A stretch of 64,000 bases of DNA from Primulina eburnea (lineage: Eukaryota > Streptophyta > Magnoliopsida > Lamiales > Gesneriaceae), in the NCBI RefSeq assembly GCF_022965805.1, contig NW_027330997.1, positions 36,001-100,000 of the forward strand. Direction: 5' to 3'. Position 1 is the first letter of the stretch; each line of letters opens with the position of its first letter. The notes under the pieces are model-generated. The model was not told the origin of the DNA. It worked only from the letters and a program-made list of their open reading frames with translations, and made no database searches. The translations under genes were made by a program, and so were the position numbers. Shown piece by piece: positions 50,633 to 62,500 of the stretch.

Positions 50633-52180
50633 TGTGAGAACCTGGAATTTCTGAAGCAAATCATCTAACATGGCTCGAGGAAGTAACTCCAAAGCTCGAA
50701 GATTAGCTCAACGAGAAGCTATGCTATGAGAAATCGTAATAATCAAAGCGTCATCGCTGAAGGAGTAAAACACCAGCTCATGAACTCAATCTTTTAGCTC
50801 AAAGAAGCTCAACTTTTCGTGTCCTAAAAGAACCAAAAAAGGAGCTAAAAGATTAGCTAAGGGAAACGACAAATTTATTATGTAAGAGACAACCTTTGAG
50901 TTGATCAAGATGACCTTTGATGCTTGGATAGCCTTGACCACATTGATAGCTTTGCTTGGGGCTCAAGTGGACAGCCATGGGGAGGGAAAATACCAACCTT
51001 CACCTATAAATACCACCTCAATGTGCTGAAGAAACCACACCCAAAAAGCAATAAAAATTTCGGCTCCTCACTCTCACCAAGAAGCTCTCGGCCGCTGATA
51101 GGAAAGGGGGAAGAAGGGAAGCTTATGCCGGCATTCTCGTGCTAGAATTGTCAATATTATTATCGTGAAGTCTTGTCCAAGTTCGACCATCACCTGTCCG
51201 AATTTCAGCAAGCTTTGCACCTCCGAGTTTCAGCAAATTTTGAAGTACACCTTCGAATTTCGGTAAGAGGGTTTGTTACGTATTTTTTTTGTAATTTAAA
51301 CTTTGCATAAATATAACATGACATGCTTGTATGTGTGTCCTTATTTTCAAAAATCATTGCTTATATGATTTAAAATCCCGATCGATGAATGTTATGTTCT
51401 TTTTGATTTCGATATTCTTTAATTCCGTTGAATTCGCTCAAAATCCTGATAAATTTTGTTCGATAAATTTGATTATGTGATACACTGTTACAATTCGAAT
51501 TTGAAATGGAATGATAATTGTAATTCTGTCTCTCCCCCATCAGTGCGTATAAAACTCTGTTCTGACACCCGTCAGTGGGTATAAAACTGTGTTCTATTTG
51601 GCCCCCATCAGTGGGTATAAAACTGTGTTCTAGCCTCGCTCCTTAGAGGACTAACATATTGGAGACAATTTGACCATGAGAAATGAGACGAGTAACAGTG
51701 TTGTGTTTGCTCTGATTTGATCTGCTCTGAATTGTCTGATAATCTTTGTCTCATATTTCGAATTTGATTTGGTTATATTATGATAATTCAATGTAATAAG
51801 ATTTGAAATTCTGTTAAAAGATGATTTAAAATTATGTCTATACGTAATTGTTGAAATCGATCGGCCTCCACTTGCTGAGTGTTTTCCAAAACACTCACCC
51901 CTTACATCTCTCACAGGATAAGAATGAGGAGCAAATGAATGAGGATGAACATGAAGCATTCTGGGGATGGTGATCGAACGAAAAGAACAAGGATCAAGAT
52001 TTTTAAGCTTTCTATTGTTTCGTTTCCGCAAACTATTGATTGTAATTTTATTCCGTTGTCAATTATAAAGACAATATTCTTTTATGAAAGAGACTGGTTT
52101 AATTGATACGAGGCTTATTGTTCAATGTAATTGTTAAACAATGCCGGATGTCATCAACGCTTCGGTCTCGGGGCGTGAAA
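50633..52180 (+). repeat. Gypsy-2 5' LTR
   Basis: Begins TGTGAGAACCTGGAATTTC; ends GGGCGTGAAA, where the expected terminal CA is changed to AA. About 1548 bp. Contains a TATA-like TATAAATA at about 51004-51011 and a tandem repeat at 51539-51640. No second LTR is available, so the ends are inferred. Confidence 0.7.
51539..51640 (+). repeat. Tandem repeat in gypsy-2 LTR
   Basis: Three copies of a unit containing CATCAGTGGGTATAAAACTG and TGTTCT, about 30-40 bp each, just downstream of the probable promoter. Confidence 0.8.
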
Positions 52181-52186
52181 TTTAAG

Positions 52187-52199
52187 TGGTATCAGAGCC
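52187..52199 (+). promoter_or_regulatory. Gypsy-2 primer-binding site
   Basis: TGGTATCAGAGCC, complementary to initiator Met-tRNA, six bases after the inferred LTR end. Confidence 0.9.
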
Positions 52200-52458
52200 G
52201 ACAGGTTCATAATCTCGCTGGGATTTTGATAGCAAAAATTTGACGAATTTTGGCAAAAACCTAATGCAGTCCTATCTGAGTAAACTCACCCATCAAATTC
52301 ATTCACATCCTATGTCGCCATCTCAAAATTACTTTCGAAATTCAAAGCCAAACTCCTTGAATCATTCTGAAAATTCCACGACAACTGTATGTTCATTCAA
52401 ATTTTGTGCCTTTTTATCCTATATTATTGTTTTGAAATTTTCCCTCGATCTACGTTAG

Positions 52459-52929
52459 GAAATTGCTGCTCCAAGAACCCGTGCTCAAGCTGCCATTCGC
52501 ATGCGACAACTTACCAACGAAAATCAAACTATAGAAATCGCGACCATGAAGGCTCAACTCGCTGGGGAGAAACAAGAGCTTATAGAGATCAAGAACATAC
52601 TCGAGATAGACGTGCAACGACTCACTCATCATCTGGACTTGGCTGAGAGCCAACTTCTTCTGGTACCTATGGATTCAACCCGTATCGAGCGCTTGGATAT
52701 GCTGAACCGAGAGTTACTGGGAGAGTGGAGACGGAGAGAGACCATGCTACTCGTGCTCGTCAGCGTCTTGAAGAAATCGCCAACAAGCCAGAAAGATACA
52801 TCACAAAGATTCATAGCGCATGGATAGGCTTCAAGACCAGAATAATTATTTGCATCTTGTGGTACAGAACTTGGAAGAAGAGGAGGAAGCACCGATGGAA
52901 GTGGTCGACGATGGAGACAAGATAGAGTA
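52459..52929 (+). pseudogene. Coiled-coil ORF 1 upstream of gag
   Basis: Lies between the primer-binding site and gag. It starts in one frame (52459 or ATG 52501; heptad-like TMKAQLAGEKQELIEIKNIL), continues in a second frame near 52740-52800 (ARQRLEEIANKPERY) and a third near 52823-52929 that ends in an acidic tail (EEEEEAPMEVVDDGDKIE) and a stop. It was probably one helical protein of about 155 residues broken by two small indels. No catalytic motif. Not a known chromovirus gene to me. Confidence 0.55.
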
Positions 52930-53108
52930 GGCTAGACTAGTATTATGATGATTGTGATAAAAATATGCTTTGAAAAACAAAGAAATGTATCAACTTATTT
53001 CTAAATAAAAATTCTATTATGCTCAAATTATTGCATTTACATATTAAAATTGACGAGTGTTTTATGAACCTAACAATGAAGAAATAATTTTAACCTGTAT
53101 AGGGAAAA

Positions 53109-53692
53109 TGAACATGGACGCTCTAATCATTATAGCTGAACTCCAAAAACAACTTCAGGCAAAAGAAGCAGAAATACAAACGCTAAAGATGAAAATTGAC
53201 AAGATTGAGAGGGATAATTATCAACTAGATGGAAATAATAAATGCATGGACAATGACCTTTACGAGGCACGTGAAGAATTTACGAGAAGACATCAGACGA
53301 TATACCGCCTATCATCAAGAATCAGAATGGCAACACGAGATCACCAAACTATAGTTTGGAAGAAGCGCAAGATGGGATTTTTATGCTCCAGATTCGGGAC
53401 GACAGTCGTCTCAAGACGCAACGCCGCCTCGAAGAACAAATCGAAGAGCATGAAGTCACTGAGAACATGAACCAATCCACAATTCAACAACTACAAGAGG
53501 AAGTGGAAACACTGACGAATCACAAAACTCTTCTGAAACAACACATCAATCAACTACAAGATGATATGATCAATATGGAAGATCTCATGGGGGAAATTGA
53601 AGAGAAACAAGGAGGAAACCCCATAGAAGAAGAATAAATTGACGAAGTTGTAGGAGATGGTGAAGTACTAGACGAGTATAATGATCCCTAGG
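53109..53692 (+). pseudogene. Coiled-coil ORF 2 upstream of gag
   Basis: Second helical ORF before gag. The 5' half (53109 to about 53350; LQKQLQAKEAEIQTLKMKI) and the 3' half (53356-53637; RRLEEQIEEHEVTENMNQST, IQQLQEEVETLTNHKTLLKQ) are in different frames, with a stop at 53635-53637 followed by more acidic codons to about 53692. Heptads of Leu/Ile run through most of it. Layout (coiled coil, then acidic tail) repeats that of ORF 1, suggesting duplication, or two parts of one interrupted gene. Confidence 0.55.
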
Positions 53693-53835
53693 ATAAGCAT
53701 CGATTGTATTTAGATCAATTTGGTTAATCATTTTGATATTAAAAGACTGATTCTATGCATTTCAAAAATTAATTAAAATATTTATTTGATTATGCATTGT
53801 TACAAACAAATTAATAGAATATATGTTTATAGGAA

Positions 53836-54603
53836 ATGGCAGGCAGACAACCCAGCAACAACCGAAACACCCGCGGTACGAATCAAAATCAAAATCCACC
53901 ATCACCACCAAGAGGTAATCTTAGCCAGGAGGATATGATGGCAATAGCTACTATTGTAGCTGCAACATTGCAAGGAATTGTGAACCCAATTGCCAACGAT
54001 ATCCAGCCGCCACAAGAACCACAACCGCGAGGAATTAAGTATCATTACGAATCCCTCATAAAGAACCGAGTTCCAACCTTTGATGGCAATCCTGATCCGA
54101 AAGTCAGTCATAACTGGCTTAAGAATGTCGAAACTCAACTACATCTATTGGAAGTACCTGAGGGACTCAGAGTTGAAGTTGTGACACCATTTCTAGAACA
54201 TCGAGCATGCAAGTGGTGGGAAACAGTGTCACCATCCTTGGCTGAGATGGAACAGATCACTTGGCAAACCTTCAGAAGAGAATTTCTAAAGCAGTACTAC
54301 CTACCTCAATTTCGCTTGCAAAAGCTTAGTGAGTTTGAAAATTTTAAACAAACATCGGACATGACAGTAATGGAGTACACATCAAGGTTCAATGATCTTG
54401 GAACCTATGTTCCAACCATCATGTCGGATGAAACTCTGAAAATGCACAGTTTCAAGAAAGGCCTGAACAGCCGAATTCAATCTGCTTTAGCTGTATTCAG
54501 GCCAAAAAACTTAGTAGAATTGATGGGCGCAGCAATGAGCGTGAAAACAGATATCAAATGCCGAGAAGAAGAGAACAAGAACAAGAGACCTTTTGCCAGT
54601 TAG
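53836..54603 (+). CDS. Gypsy-2 Gag
   Basis: 255-codon open frame from ATG 53836 with the retrotransposon gag domain (PTFDGNPDPKVSHNWLKNVE at about 74-93, CKWWETVSPS near 121-130, EFLKQYYLP near 150). A stop at 54601-54603 separates it from the zinc-knuckle segment, so the gag-pol frame is broken here. It would build the particle shell. Confidence 0.85.
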   Translation: MAGRQPSNNRNTRGTNQNQNPPSPPRGNLSQEDMMAIATIVAATLQGIVNPIANDIQPPQEPQPRGIKYHYESLIKNRVPTFDGNPDPKVSHNWLKNVETQLHLLEVPEGLRVEVVTPFLEHRACKWWETVSPSLAEMEQITWQTFRREFLKQYYLPQFRLQKLSEFENFKQTSDMTVMEYTSRFNDLGTYVPTIMSDETLKMHSFKKGLNSRIQSALAVFRPKNLVELMGAAMSVKTDIKCREEENKNKRPFAS

Positions 54604-54659
54604 TCTACTCAGAGTGGCCCCAAATTTAAGCGGCCAAACTATTCGAGTGGCCCCCAAAA

Positions 54660-54875
54660 ATGAACCTTCTCCAATACTGTCACCAAGGGAAATGGTGTTC
54701 TACTTGTCGACAGAATCATCTCGGGGAAAGTTATAGGAAGACGGGCGCTTGTTTCAAGTGTGGAAAAGTAGGACATCAGATTAAAGATTGTCCTGAGAAC
54801 AAGGATAAAGGGACCGGACCCAGAATAACAAATGAAAACAAGACTAACGCTCAAGTATATGCTATAACCCAATAA
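54660..54875 (+). pseudogene. Gypsy-2 gag zinc-knuckle segment
   Basis: Carries CX2CX4HX4C-type knuckle CFKCGKVGHQIKDC near residues 34-47 and an upstream degraded one (CSTCRQNHLGE). Continues the gag of 53836-54603 after a stop and ends at a stop at 54873-54875. Confidence 0.85.
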
Positions 54876-56859
54876 GAAGCGGATAACACCAATGATGTGG
54901 TGGCAGGTAGGGTTTTACTCAATGAAATGACTGCTAAGGCCTTGTTTGATTGTGGTGCTAGACGTTATGCTAAAAAGCTTAAACTTGGCATAAAACTCTT
55001 AGTGAACCATTAAGAGTCACAACACCTGCTAGCAAAACTATTGAGACCCATAAGGTATAACGAAAATGTAAAATTTGCATCAGTAAACAGAACTTTGAGA
55101 CATAATTGATTCAACTCAATATGATTGAGTTCGACATCATTCTCGGAATGGACTGGTTAGATAAACACCATGCCATAGTAGACTGCCAAAAGAAAAATGT
55201 TAAACTTCAGACTCTAAATCAAAAGGAAATCATATATCATGGAAAGAACAAGGAAATAGAGTCCCTACTATCCGCTTCACAAACCTGGGAGGCCATAAAA
55301 TGCGGTGAAAAAATTTACCTGGCAATGATCAGCGAAGTCAGAGAAGAAACTAATCCAAAGTTGGAAGATATTCCAGTCGTTCAAGAATTTTCAGACGCTT
55401 TTCTCGAGGAATTACCAGGTGCAATACCCGATAGAGAAGTGGAATTTGAAATTAATTTGGTCATTGGTGCTACCCCAATTTCAAAGGCACCATATTGAAT
55501 GGCTCCAGCTGAATCAAAGAAGCAACTTCAGGAGTTGTTGGACAAGAAACAAATCTGACCGAGTGCATCCCCGTGGAGAACCCTAGTCCTGTTTGTAAAG
55601 AAAAATGACTTAAGCATGAGGCTATGCATCGACTATAGAAAGTTAAACAAAATCACGATAAAGAACAAGTACCCGCTCCCAAGAATAGATTAACTTTTCA
55701 ATCAACTGAAAGGACCTAAACTCTTTTCAAAACTCGACCTAAAATCAGGCTATCACCAACTGTAGATCAAAGTAGATGATATCCCGAAAACAGCTTTTAA
55801 GACAAGATATGGGCACTACGAATTCACGGTAGTGTCTTTTGGTCTAACAAATGCTCCTGCAGCATTCATGGACCTTATGTACCAAGTATTCAAGCCATAC
55901 CTTGATAAGTTTGTGGTGGTTTTCATAGATGATATCCTTGTATACTCGCCAAGAGAGGAAGACCATTGAGAACATCTCCGTCTCACCTTGCAGAAACTAC
56001 GTGAAAATGAACTCTATGCCAAATTCAAGAAGTGTAAATTTTGGCTAAAAATGTTGCGCTTTTAGGCCATATAATATCTGAATTAGAAGTGTCACTGGAC
56101 CCTAAGAAAGAAGAGGCAATCAAGGACTGGCCTCGATCAAAGACGGTAACCGAAATAAAAAGCTTTTTGGGATTAGCTGACTACTATAGAAAACTTGTGG
56201 AAGGATTTTCTTCGATAGCCATTCTTCTCACTAAACTCACACAGAAGAATTCAAAATTTATTTAGAATGAAGCATGTAAGAAAAGTTTCGAACCCTTAAA
56301 ACAAATCTTGCATCTACACCAGTACTAATTTTTCCAGAAGATGGCAAGAACTTTACGATATATAGTGACGCTTCAAAAGGATGATTAGGTTGTGTGCTTA
56401 TGCAGGAAGGACAAGTAATTGCCTACGCATCAAGGCAACTAAAATCTTATGATCAAAATTTCCCAACTCATGATCTTGAGTTAGCGGCAATCATATTTGC
56501 GCTAAAGATCTAGAGACATTACCTTTATGAGGTAAAATGCGAAGTATTTACGGATCACCAGAGCCTCAAATACATATTCACCCAAAATGAACTAAACATG
56601 AGGCAAAGAAGGTGGATTGAACTTCTGAAAGATTATAATTTATCAATCAATTACCATCCGGGTAAGGCGAATAAAGTAGCAGATGCTTTGAGCAGAGTGA
56701 ACATCGGGAAAGTAAGATTATCTTCTCTATCAGTGCAACAATGCCTTAGATAATCAGTTAAATTAAAACAAATCTAGGATTCCTCTATCTCGAAGATTAA
56801 AGAACAAACTCAAAAAGGAAAAACCCAAGAATTCCAGACTGGCGCTTCAGAAAGAATAA

Positions 56860-57232
56860 GGATTTTTTGTCTACCGTAACTGACTTTCTTCCTTTTTCCT
56901 TATATAAAAAACCCAACCAAAATGTAATTATCTCCAAGAACACAAAAATTTCTGTTATGCTTAATATAATTAGTTTAATCTGTATTTGTATTAATTCTTC
57001 CCTTTCTTCGTGTAGTTTTTTCTTCGGAAAATTGCCCGAAGCCTATGTTTTTTTGAATCCAATCGTAGATATTATGCCAGTTATACCTCTGTTTTTTTTT
57101 CTTTTAGCTTTTGTTTGGCAAGCTGCTGTAAGTTTTCAATGAAATCCTTAATAATTATTATTTAATTTTTAATATATATAATAATATCCTATAAGTTTTA
57201 GAGTATGAACTCTCGATTCGTACATTGAGCTA
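56860..57232 (+). other. Plastid DNA insert (NUPT) with psbK
   Basis: About 370 bp of chloroplast DNA inside gypsy-2 pol: a 5' flank with plastid-style sequence, the entire psbK frame and about 90 bp downstream. Gypsy-2 coding sequence resumes at about 57232 with a NGVLW-type word. Exact junctions were set by where pol homology stops and restarts. Confidence 0.85.
56957..57142 (+). pseudogene. psbK: Nuclear copy of photosystem II protein K
   Basis: An intact 61-codon frame with the family's features: leader [15 protein letters not shown], then the mature part [20 protein letters not shown] and a membrane helix [15 protein letters not shown]. The real gene is in the plastid, where PsbK is a small subunit of photosystem II. 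The upstream in-frame ATG at 56867 is plastid 5' flank and not the start. Being inside a dead retrotransposon in the nucleus, the copy is presumably not expressed; intactness points to a recent transfer. Confidence 0.93.
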
Positions 57233-57980
57233 ATGGTGTCCTCTGGATGAAAAGACGGTTGTGTGTGCCAGACATTGATGGGATTTAGGAAGAAGTGATG
57301 GCCGAAGCTCATAAATCAAAATTTTCTGTCCATCCTGGAAGCACTAAAATGTACCGAGATCTGAAAAATAATTACTGGTCGAATGAAATGAAGAAAGACG
57401 TAGCTGTTTTGTTTCCAAGTGTTTAACCTGTCAACAAGTCAAGGCGGAACATCAACGACCTGAAGGACTCCTACAACCATTAGAAATACCAAAGTGGAAG
57501 TGAGATAACATCTCTATGGACTAGTAGTAGGACTACCAAAATCAAGGTAAGGTCACAATGAGATTTGGGTAATCATTGACAGATTGACCAAATCTGCACA
57601 TTTCTTACTGATTCGAATGAATTACAACTTGGATAAATTTCCACATTGTACATGGATAACATAGTGAGGATAAACGGAGTTCCGGCAAGTATATTATCTT
57701 AAAGAGATCCAAGATTCGTGTCAAGATTTTGGAAAAGTTTTCAAAAGGCTATGGAAACCATATTCACTCTCAGCACGGCCTATCATCCACAGACTGATGG
57801 CCAGACTGAAAGAACAATTCAAACTCTCGAGAACATGTTGAGGGCATGTGCTCTGGATTTTCATGGAAATTGGAGCTAACAGTTATCTCTGATAGAATTT
57901 GCCTATAATAAAAACAATCACAGTAGCATCGAAATGGCTCCTTATGAAGCATTGTATGGCCGAAAGTGTAGGTCACCTAT

Positions 57981-59428
57981 TGTAGTAGCCCGAATTCTAA
58001 ATTGGGTAATTAACGGAGTAATGGTGATTAAGAAGGTTTAAGGTGTAATTTTGGCTATGGTCATGATCGGACGGACCGAAGAGGGTTCGGAAGCACCGAA
58101 GAGTTCGGACGATCCGAAGTGTAGTTCGGTGAATCCGATCATAGGTGTCAAGTGTTGATCGACACGTCATTTTCCATGCATGTTCGGACGGTCCGAAGTG
58201 TATGATCGGAGGATCCGATCATGAGCTGTCAAGAGCCAATGGACACGTAGCGTTCGGACGTTCCGAAGTGTTGTTCGGAGGATCCGAACATGGCCTATAA
58301 ATAGTGCTCGGATTTCCTCATTTTGACTTGCCAATTTCTTGAGTTTTCTCTCATTTTGGAGAGTTTGGAAGGTTTCTAGGGTTAGTTGTTGGTCGAGCGA
58401 TAGCTAAGAGCTGCCAGGAGTAGTAGAGTAGCGGCGCCTGAGTTTCAAGGCAATCGACATCAAAGGGCTGTCGACGGACGAAGGTAAACCCTAAACCTTT
58501 GGTAGTACTAGGGAGTACTGGTTTTGCTAGTCGAGCATGGTAGTATTGATTGAGTATGCTTTTGATGCGTAGGCTTGTGCTAGACCTGATTAGCGGTGTT
58601 GCGTAAGGCTAGGCTTGCTGTGATAGAGGTACGAAAGTACTATCCGAGATATCCTGGTTGAGTATACATTCATATATGTGTTGCATGAGTATTTGCTGCA
58701 TTGTTATATGTCATATGATGCATGCTATTATGTCACGAGTTATGATGCATATTGCATATCATGTTGAGCCGTATCTCCTTTGAGGTAGCCTTTACTGTTG
58801 AGCTGTATCTCTTTCGAGATAAGCTATATCTTGGGGCCGCTCAGTCCTGTCTTGTGGACGCATGGACACCGAGAGTACACAGTGGCCGACGGGTCGGGAG
58901 GGCTTCGGTGGTCCGGGACATTTTAGGTCCACGTCTGTCTTGTAGTGGATGCAGTGACCCAGAGGTTGGACCGCGCGGCACTATCCACTTGGCGCCTCTA
59001 GACTGAGCATTTTGAGATCCTTTGTGATTCCTGTTTCTTGACTACCCTGGTATCATATCATAGCATGTGCATTTCATATAGGTTTGTATACTCATACTTT
59101 TGTACTGGGCGTTCTTATCGCTCACGTCCTCGGTTTTGTTTATTCTTGGACACCCCATTCCCACGGGGCAGGCCTCAGGTTGGATGGCTCAGGAGGAGCA
59201 GGAGGAGGACGTTGAGTAGCTGGTTGGTTTCGTTTTCAGTGTTTTCCATTTGATTCGATATGGTTGTACTGGATATTTCATTTTGAGTTAGTCTAGACTT
59301 CGTTTTCGATTGGGTTGTATAACTATTGTTGTTGGCCATATTTCCGCTGTTATCTCTGATTATAATTAATTAGGTTAATTGCATGCTTAGTTTTTGATTA
59401 GTAGGTGATTCTGGAACGGGTCACTACA
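57981..59428 (+). repeat. Gypsy-3 5' LTR
   Basis: 1448 bp, TGTAGTAGCC to CACTACA. Related to the gypsy-1 LTRs but more diverged than they are from each other. Palindrome array TTCGGA/TCCGAA at 58070-58290 upstream of TATA box TATAAATA (58296-58303). Confidence 0.94.
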
Positions 59429-59432
59429 TTTA

Positions 59433-59444
59433 TGGTATCAGAGC
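59433..59444 (+). promoter_or_regulatory. Gypsy-3 primer-binding site
   Basis: TGGTATCAGAGC, perfect for initiator Met-tRNA, four bases after the LTR. Confidence 0.93.
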
Positions 59445-59526
59445 ATGCGTATGATTTTGGGATATAGATTCTGTTTTGGGATTTCCGTTGACCATTTTAC
59501 CATTTTCCCTATTCTATCTTGTAGCG

Positions 59527-62500
59527 ATGGCTGACCATTTTGATGACGGGAGTAGTCAGGGGAGTGTAGGTCGATGGGGTGACCAGGATGATCATAGACG
59601 TCATCGTGAGCATCGTCATCGTCGGGATGGTCCTAGGCGTTTCGATATGCATCGTTTCATGCAGATGGGGCCTAAGCCTTTAGTTGGCGGTGAGACTCCC
59701 GATGATGCGGAGGATTGGTTAGAGCGCATGGAGAGTTGTTTCCGCGCATTCCAGTGCACCGATGAGCAGAAGATGGAGACCCTTAGTTTTCTCCTCGAGG
59801 GCCGTGCTCGCAGGTGGTGGCGATCGACTTCTGCGCCGATAGTTCAGTCGCAGGGTAGAGCGACTTGGGTCGATTTCCGTGCAGCGTTCATGCAGCTGTA
59901 CTTTCCTCCAGCCCTTCGCCAGGCCAAGACGATTGAGCTCCTGAACCTTAAGCAGGGGAGTATGTCTGTTGATGAGTATCAGCAGAAATTCTTTGAGTTG
60001 TTACCCTTCGCTCCTCATATCAGTGGCAGTTCTGAGGCCAAGTATGATCATTTCCTCCAGGGCCTTAATCAGGAGATCTTTGATCGAGTCACTGTCTGTG
60101 ATAATCCTACTTCTTATGATGGGTTAGTGAACCGGTGTCGCCAGGCAGAGATCAGTCTCCAGCGTGGTAGGGCTATTCTTTCTTCTTCTAGACCTCCGAG
60201 TACTTTGAGGCCTCGATCTCAGTCATTCAAGAAATCTGGTTCATCTTCTTCTGGATCTGGATCTCGATCTAGTGGTGTATTCCGCTTTGGTAAGAAGAAG
60301 GAGTCTTGTGCGCATTGTGGGAAGAACCATCCATCGGAGCAATGCCGAGTAGCCGCAGGAGCTTGTTATCAGTGCGGAGAGATGGGGCATATTAAGAAGA
60401 ATTGTCCTCAGTTGCGAGGTGGAGCAGGATCCGGTTCTGGATCTCAGACGACTGTTCAGCAGAGGAGGCAGGGTCAGGCAGTGGGTAGTTCGAATCTTCG
60501 ACCTCGTGCCCAAGGTCAGGTTTTTGTGCTGAACCAGGATCAGGCTGCAGATGAGACGGAGAGAGTCATAGCAGGTACTTTTCATTTATGCGGTATTCCT
60601 GCTTTTGTTCTTATTGATACAGGAGCCTCTCATTCCTTCATTTCTGCACGATTTGTTAAGCGTCATAGGTTACCCTATGTTTCTCTAGACGTCATTCTTT
60701 CTGTTTCTACTCCGATGGGTCATTCGGTATTAGCGAAGCGTCTAGTGATGGGTTGTCCCTTAGATTTTGAGGGTAACGAGTTGACTGCGAATCTTATGAT
60801 CCTAGAGATGGAAGATTTTGATTGTATCTTGGGTATAGACTTATTGACTACCTACCGAGCTACTGTGGATTGTTACCAGAAGCTTGTTCAGTTTCGTACG
60901 ACTGAAAGCTCTAGTTGGTTTTTCTATGGTGAGGGAGCGCGACCTCCGATGCCAGTGGTATCTGCTCTGAAAGCCTGTCGTGCTTTAGAGTCGGGCGGGG
61001 AAGGCTACCTCATCTACGCGATTGATTCATCCACAGGTAGTGTTGGTCTAGAGGATATTCCAGTGGTTTGTGAATTTCCTGATATTTTCCCAGATGAGAT
61101 TCCTGGTTTTCCTCCGGTTAGAGAGGTGGAATTTGGCATAGATTTAATGCCAGGGACTGCACCGATTTCTCGTGCCCCCTATCGTCTTGCTCCGTCAGAG
61201 ATGAGAGAGCTGAAGCAGCAATTGCAGGATCTTCTTGATAAGGGTTATATTCGCCCGAGTGTTTCGCCTTGGGGAGCTCCAGTCTTGTTTGTCAAGAAGA
61301 AGGATGGATCGATGCGGTTGTGCATTGATTATCGCCAGCTGAATCGGGTGACGATCAAAAACAAGTACCCTTTACCCCGTATTGATGACTTGTTCGATCA
61401 GCTTCAGGGTACTTCTGTTTACTCCAAGATCGACTTGCGATCGGGTTATCATCAGATGAGAGTCAGAGATGATGATATTTCCAAGACTGCATTTCGTACT
61501 CGTTATGGGCATTACGAGTTTCTAGTTATGCCATTCGGATTGACGAATGCGCCAGCGGTGTTCATGGATCTGATGAACCGAGTCTTCCGAGATTTTCTGA
61601 ATCAGTTTGTGGTGGTTTTCATTGACGATATCTTGATCTATTCCCACAGTGTGGAAGAGCATGCCCAACACTTGAGGATTGTGTTGCAGATTCTTCGCGA
61701 GAAGCAATTGTATGCTAAGCTGAGTAAGTGCGAGTTCTGGATTGATCGTGTGGTATTCCTTGGTCATGTGATTTCCAAGGAAGGAGTTTCTGTGGATCCC
61801 AGCAAGATTGAAGCAGTGCTGAATTGGTCACGTCCGACGACGGTGGCTGAGATCCGTAGTTTTCTAGGTCTGGCAGGGTATTATCGTCGCTTCATCGTGA
61901 ATTTCTCTCAGATAGCCAGACCATTGTCGCAACTTACTCGGAGGGATGTTCCATTTGAGTGGTCATCCGAGTGCGAAGATAGTTTCAGAGAGCTTCGTCG
62001 ACTTCTGACTTCCGCACCTGTTTTGGCGTTACCGTCAGGATCTGATGGTTTCAGTGTTTACACCGATGCCTCCACTCAAGGCTTAGGGTGTGTGTTGACG
62101 CAAAACGGTCATGTGATTGCTTATGCTTCCAGACAGCTGAAATCTCACGAGGAGAAGTATCCCACTCATGATCTGGAATTGGCAGCTATTGTGTTTGCGC
62201 TGAAGATTTGGCGTCATTATTTGTACGGTGTTCAGTTTGAAATCTTTACTGATCATAAGAGTCTGAAATATCTGTTCACTCAGGCTGAGTTGAACATGAG
62301 GCAACGTCGTTGGATGGATTTGCTGAAGGATTATGATTGCGAGATCAAGTACCATCCAGGTTCTGCGAATCTCACAGCTGATGCGCTTAGTCGCAAGGTG
62401 AGAGCCTCTGCACTTCAGACTTGTGCTATGACTAGTGCCATCCAGGATAGTTGCTCGTTGGGGTTTAACTTCAAGCATCGGAAAGGTATGGAGAGCATTC

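Larger units (their letters stand above)
50633..57980 (+). mobile_element. Old Ty3/gypsy chromovirus (gypsy-2), interrupted
   Basis: 5' LTR 50633-52180, primer-binding site 52187, coiled-coil ORFs 52459-53692, gag 53836-54603 and a zinc knuckle, protease, RT, RNase H and integrase, all decayed. A plastid fragment is inserted in pol (about 56860-57232), and gypsy-3 interrupts integrase at 57981. The 3' end and 3' LTR are not in the window. Pol word order is that of plant chromoviruses and similar to, but clearly different from, gypsy-1. Confidence 0.9.
54876..57980 (+). pseudogene. Gypsy-2 Pol remains (PR, RT, RH, INT)
   Basis: Protease start at about 54940-54960 reads DCGA where D-S/T-G-A is expected, followed by a deletion; the body is open at 55106-55498. 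RT words follow: [10 protein letters not shown] near 55625, SKLDLKSGYHQL near 55730, catalytic FIDD near 55925-55937. RNase H from about 56355 (YSDASK), chromovirus words near 56560-56680, integrase zinc region near 57300-57440 and core to 57975 (ALYGRKCRSP). Many stops and frameshifts. A plastid insert interrupts it near 56860-57232. Confidence 0.88.
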
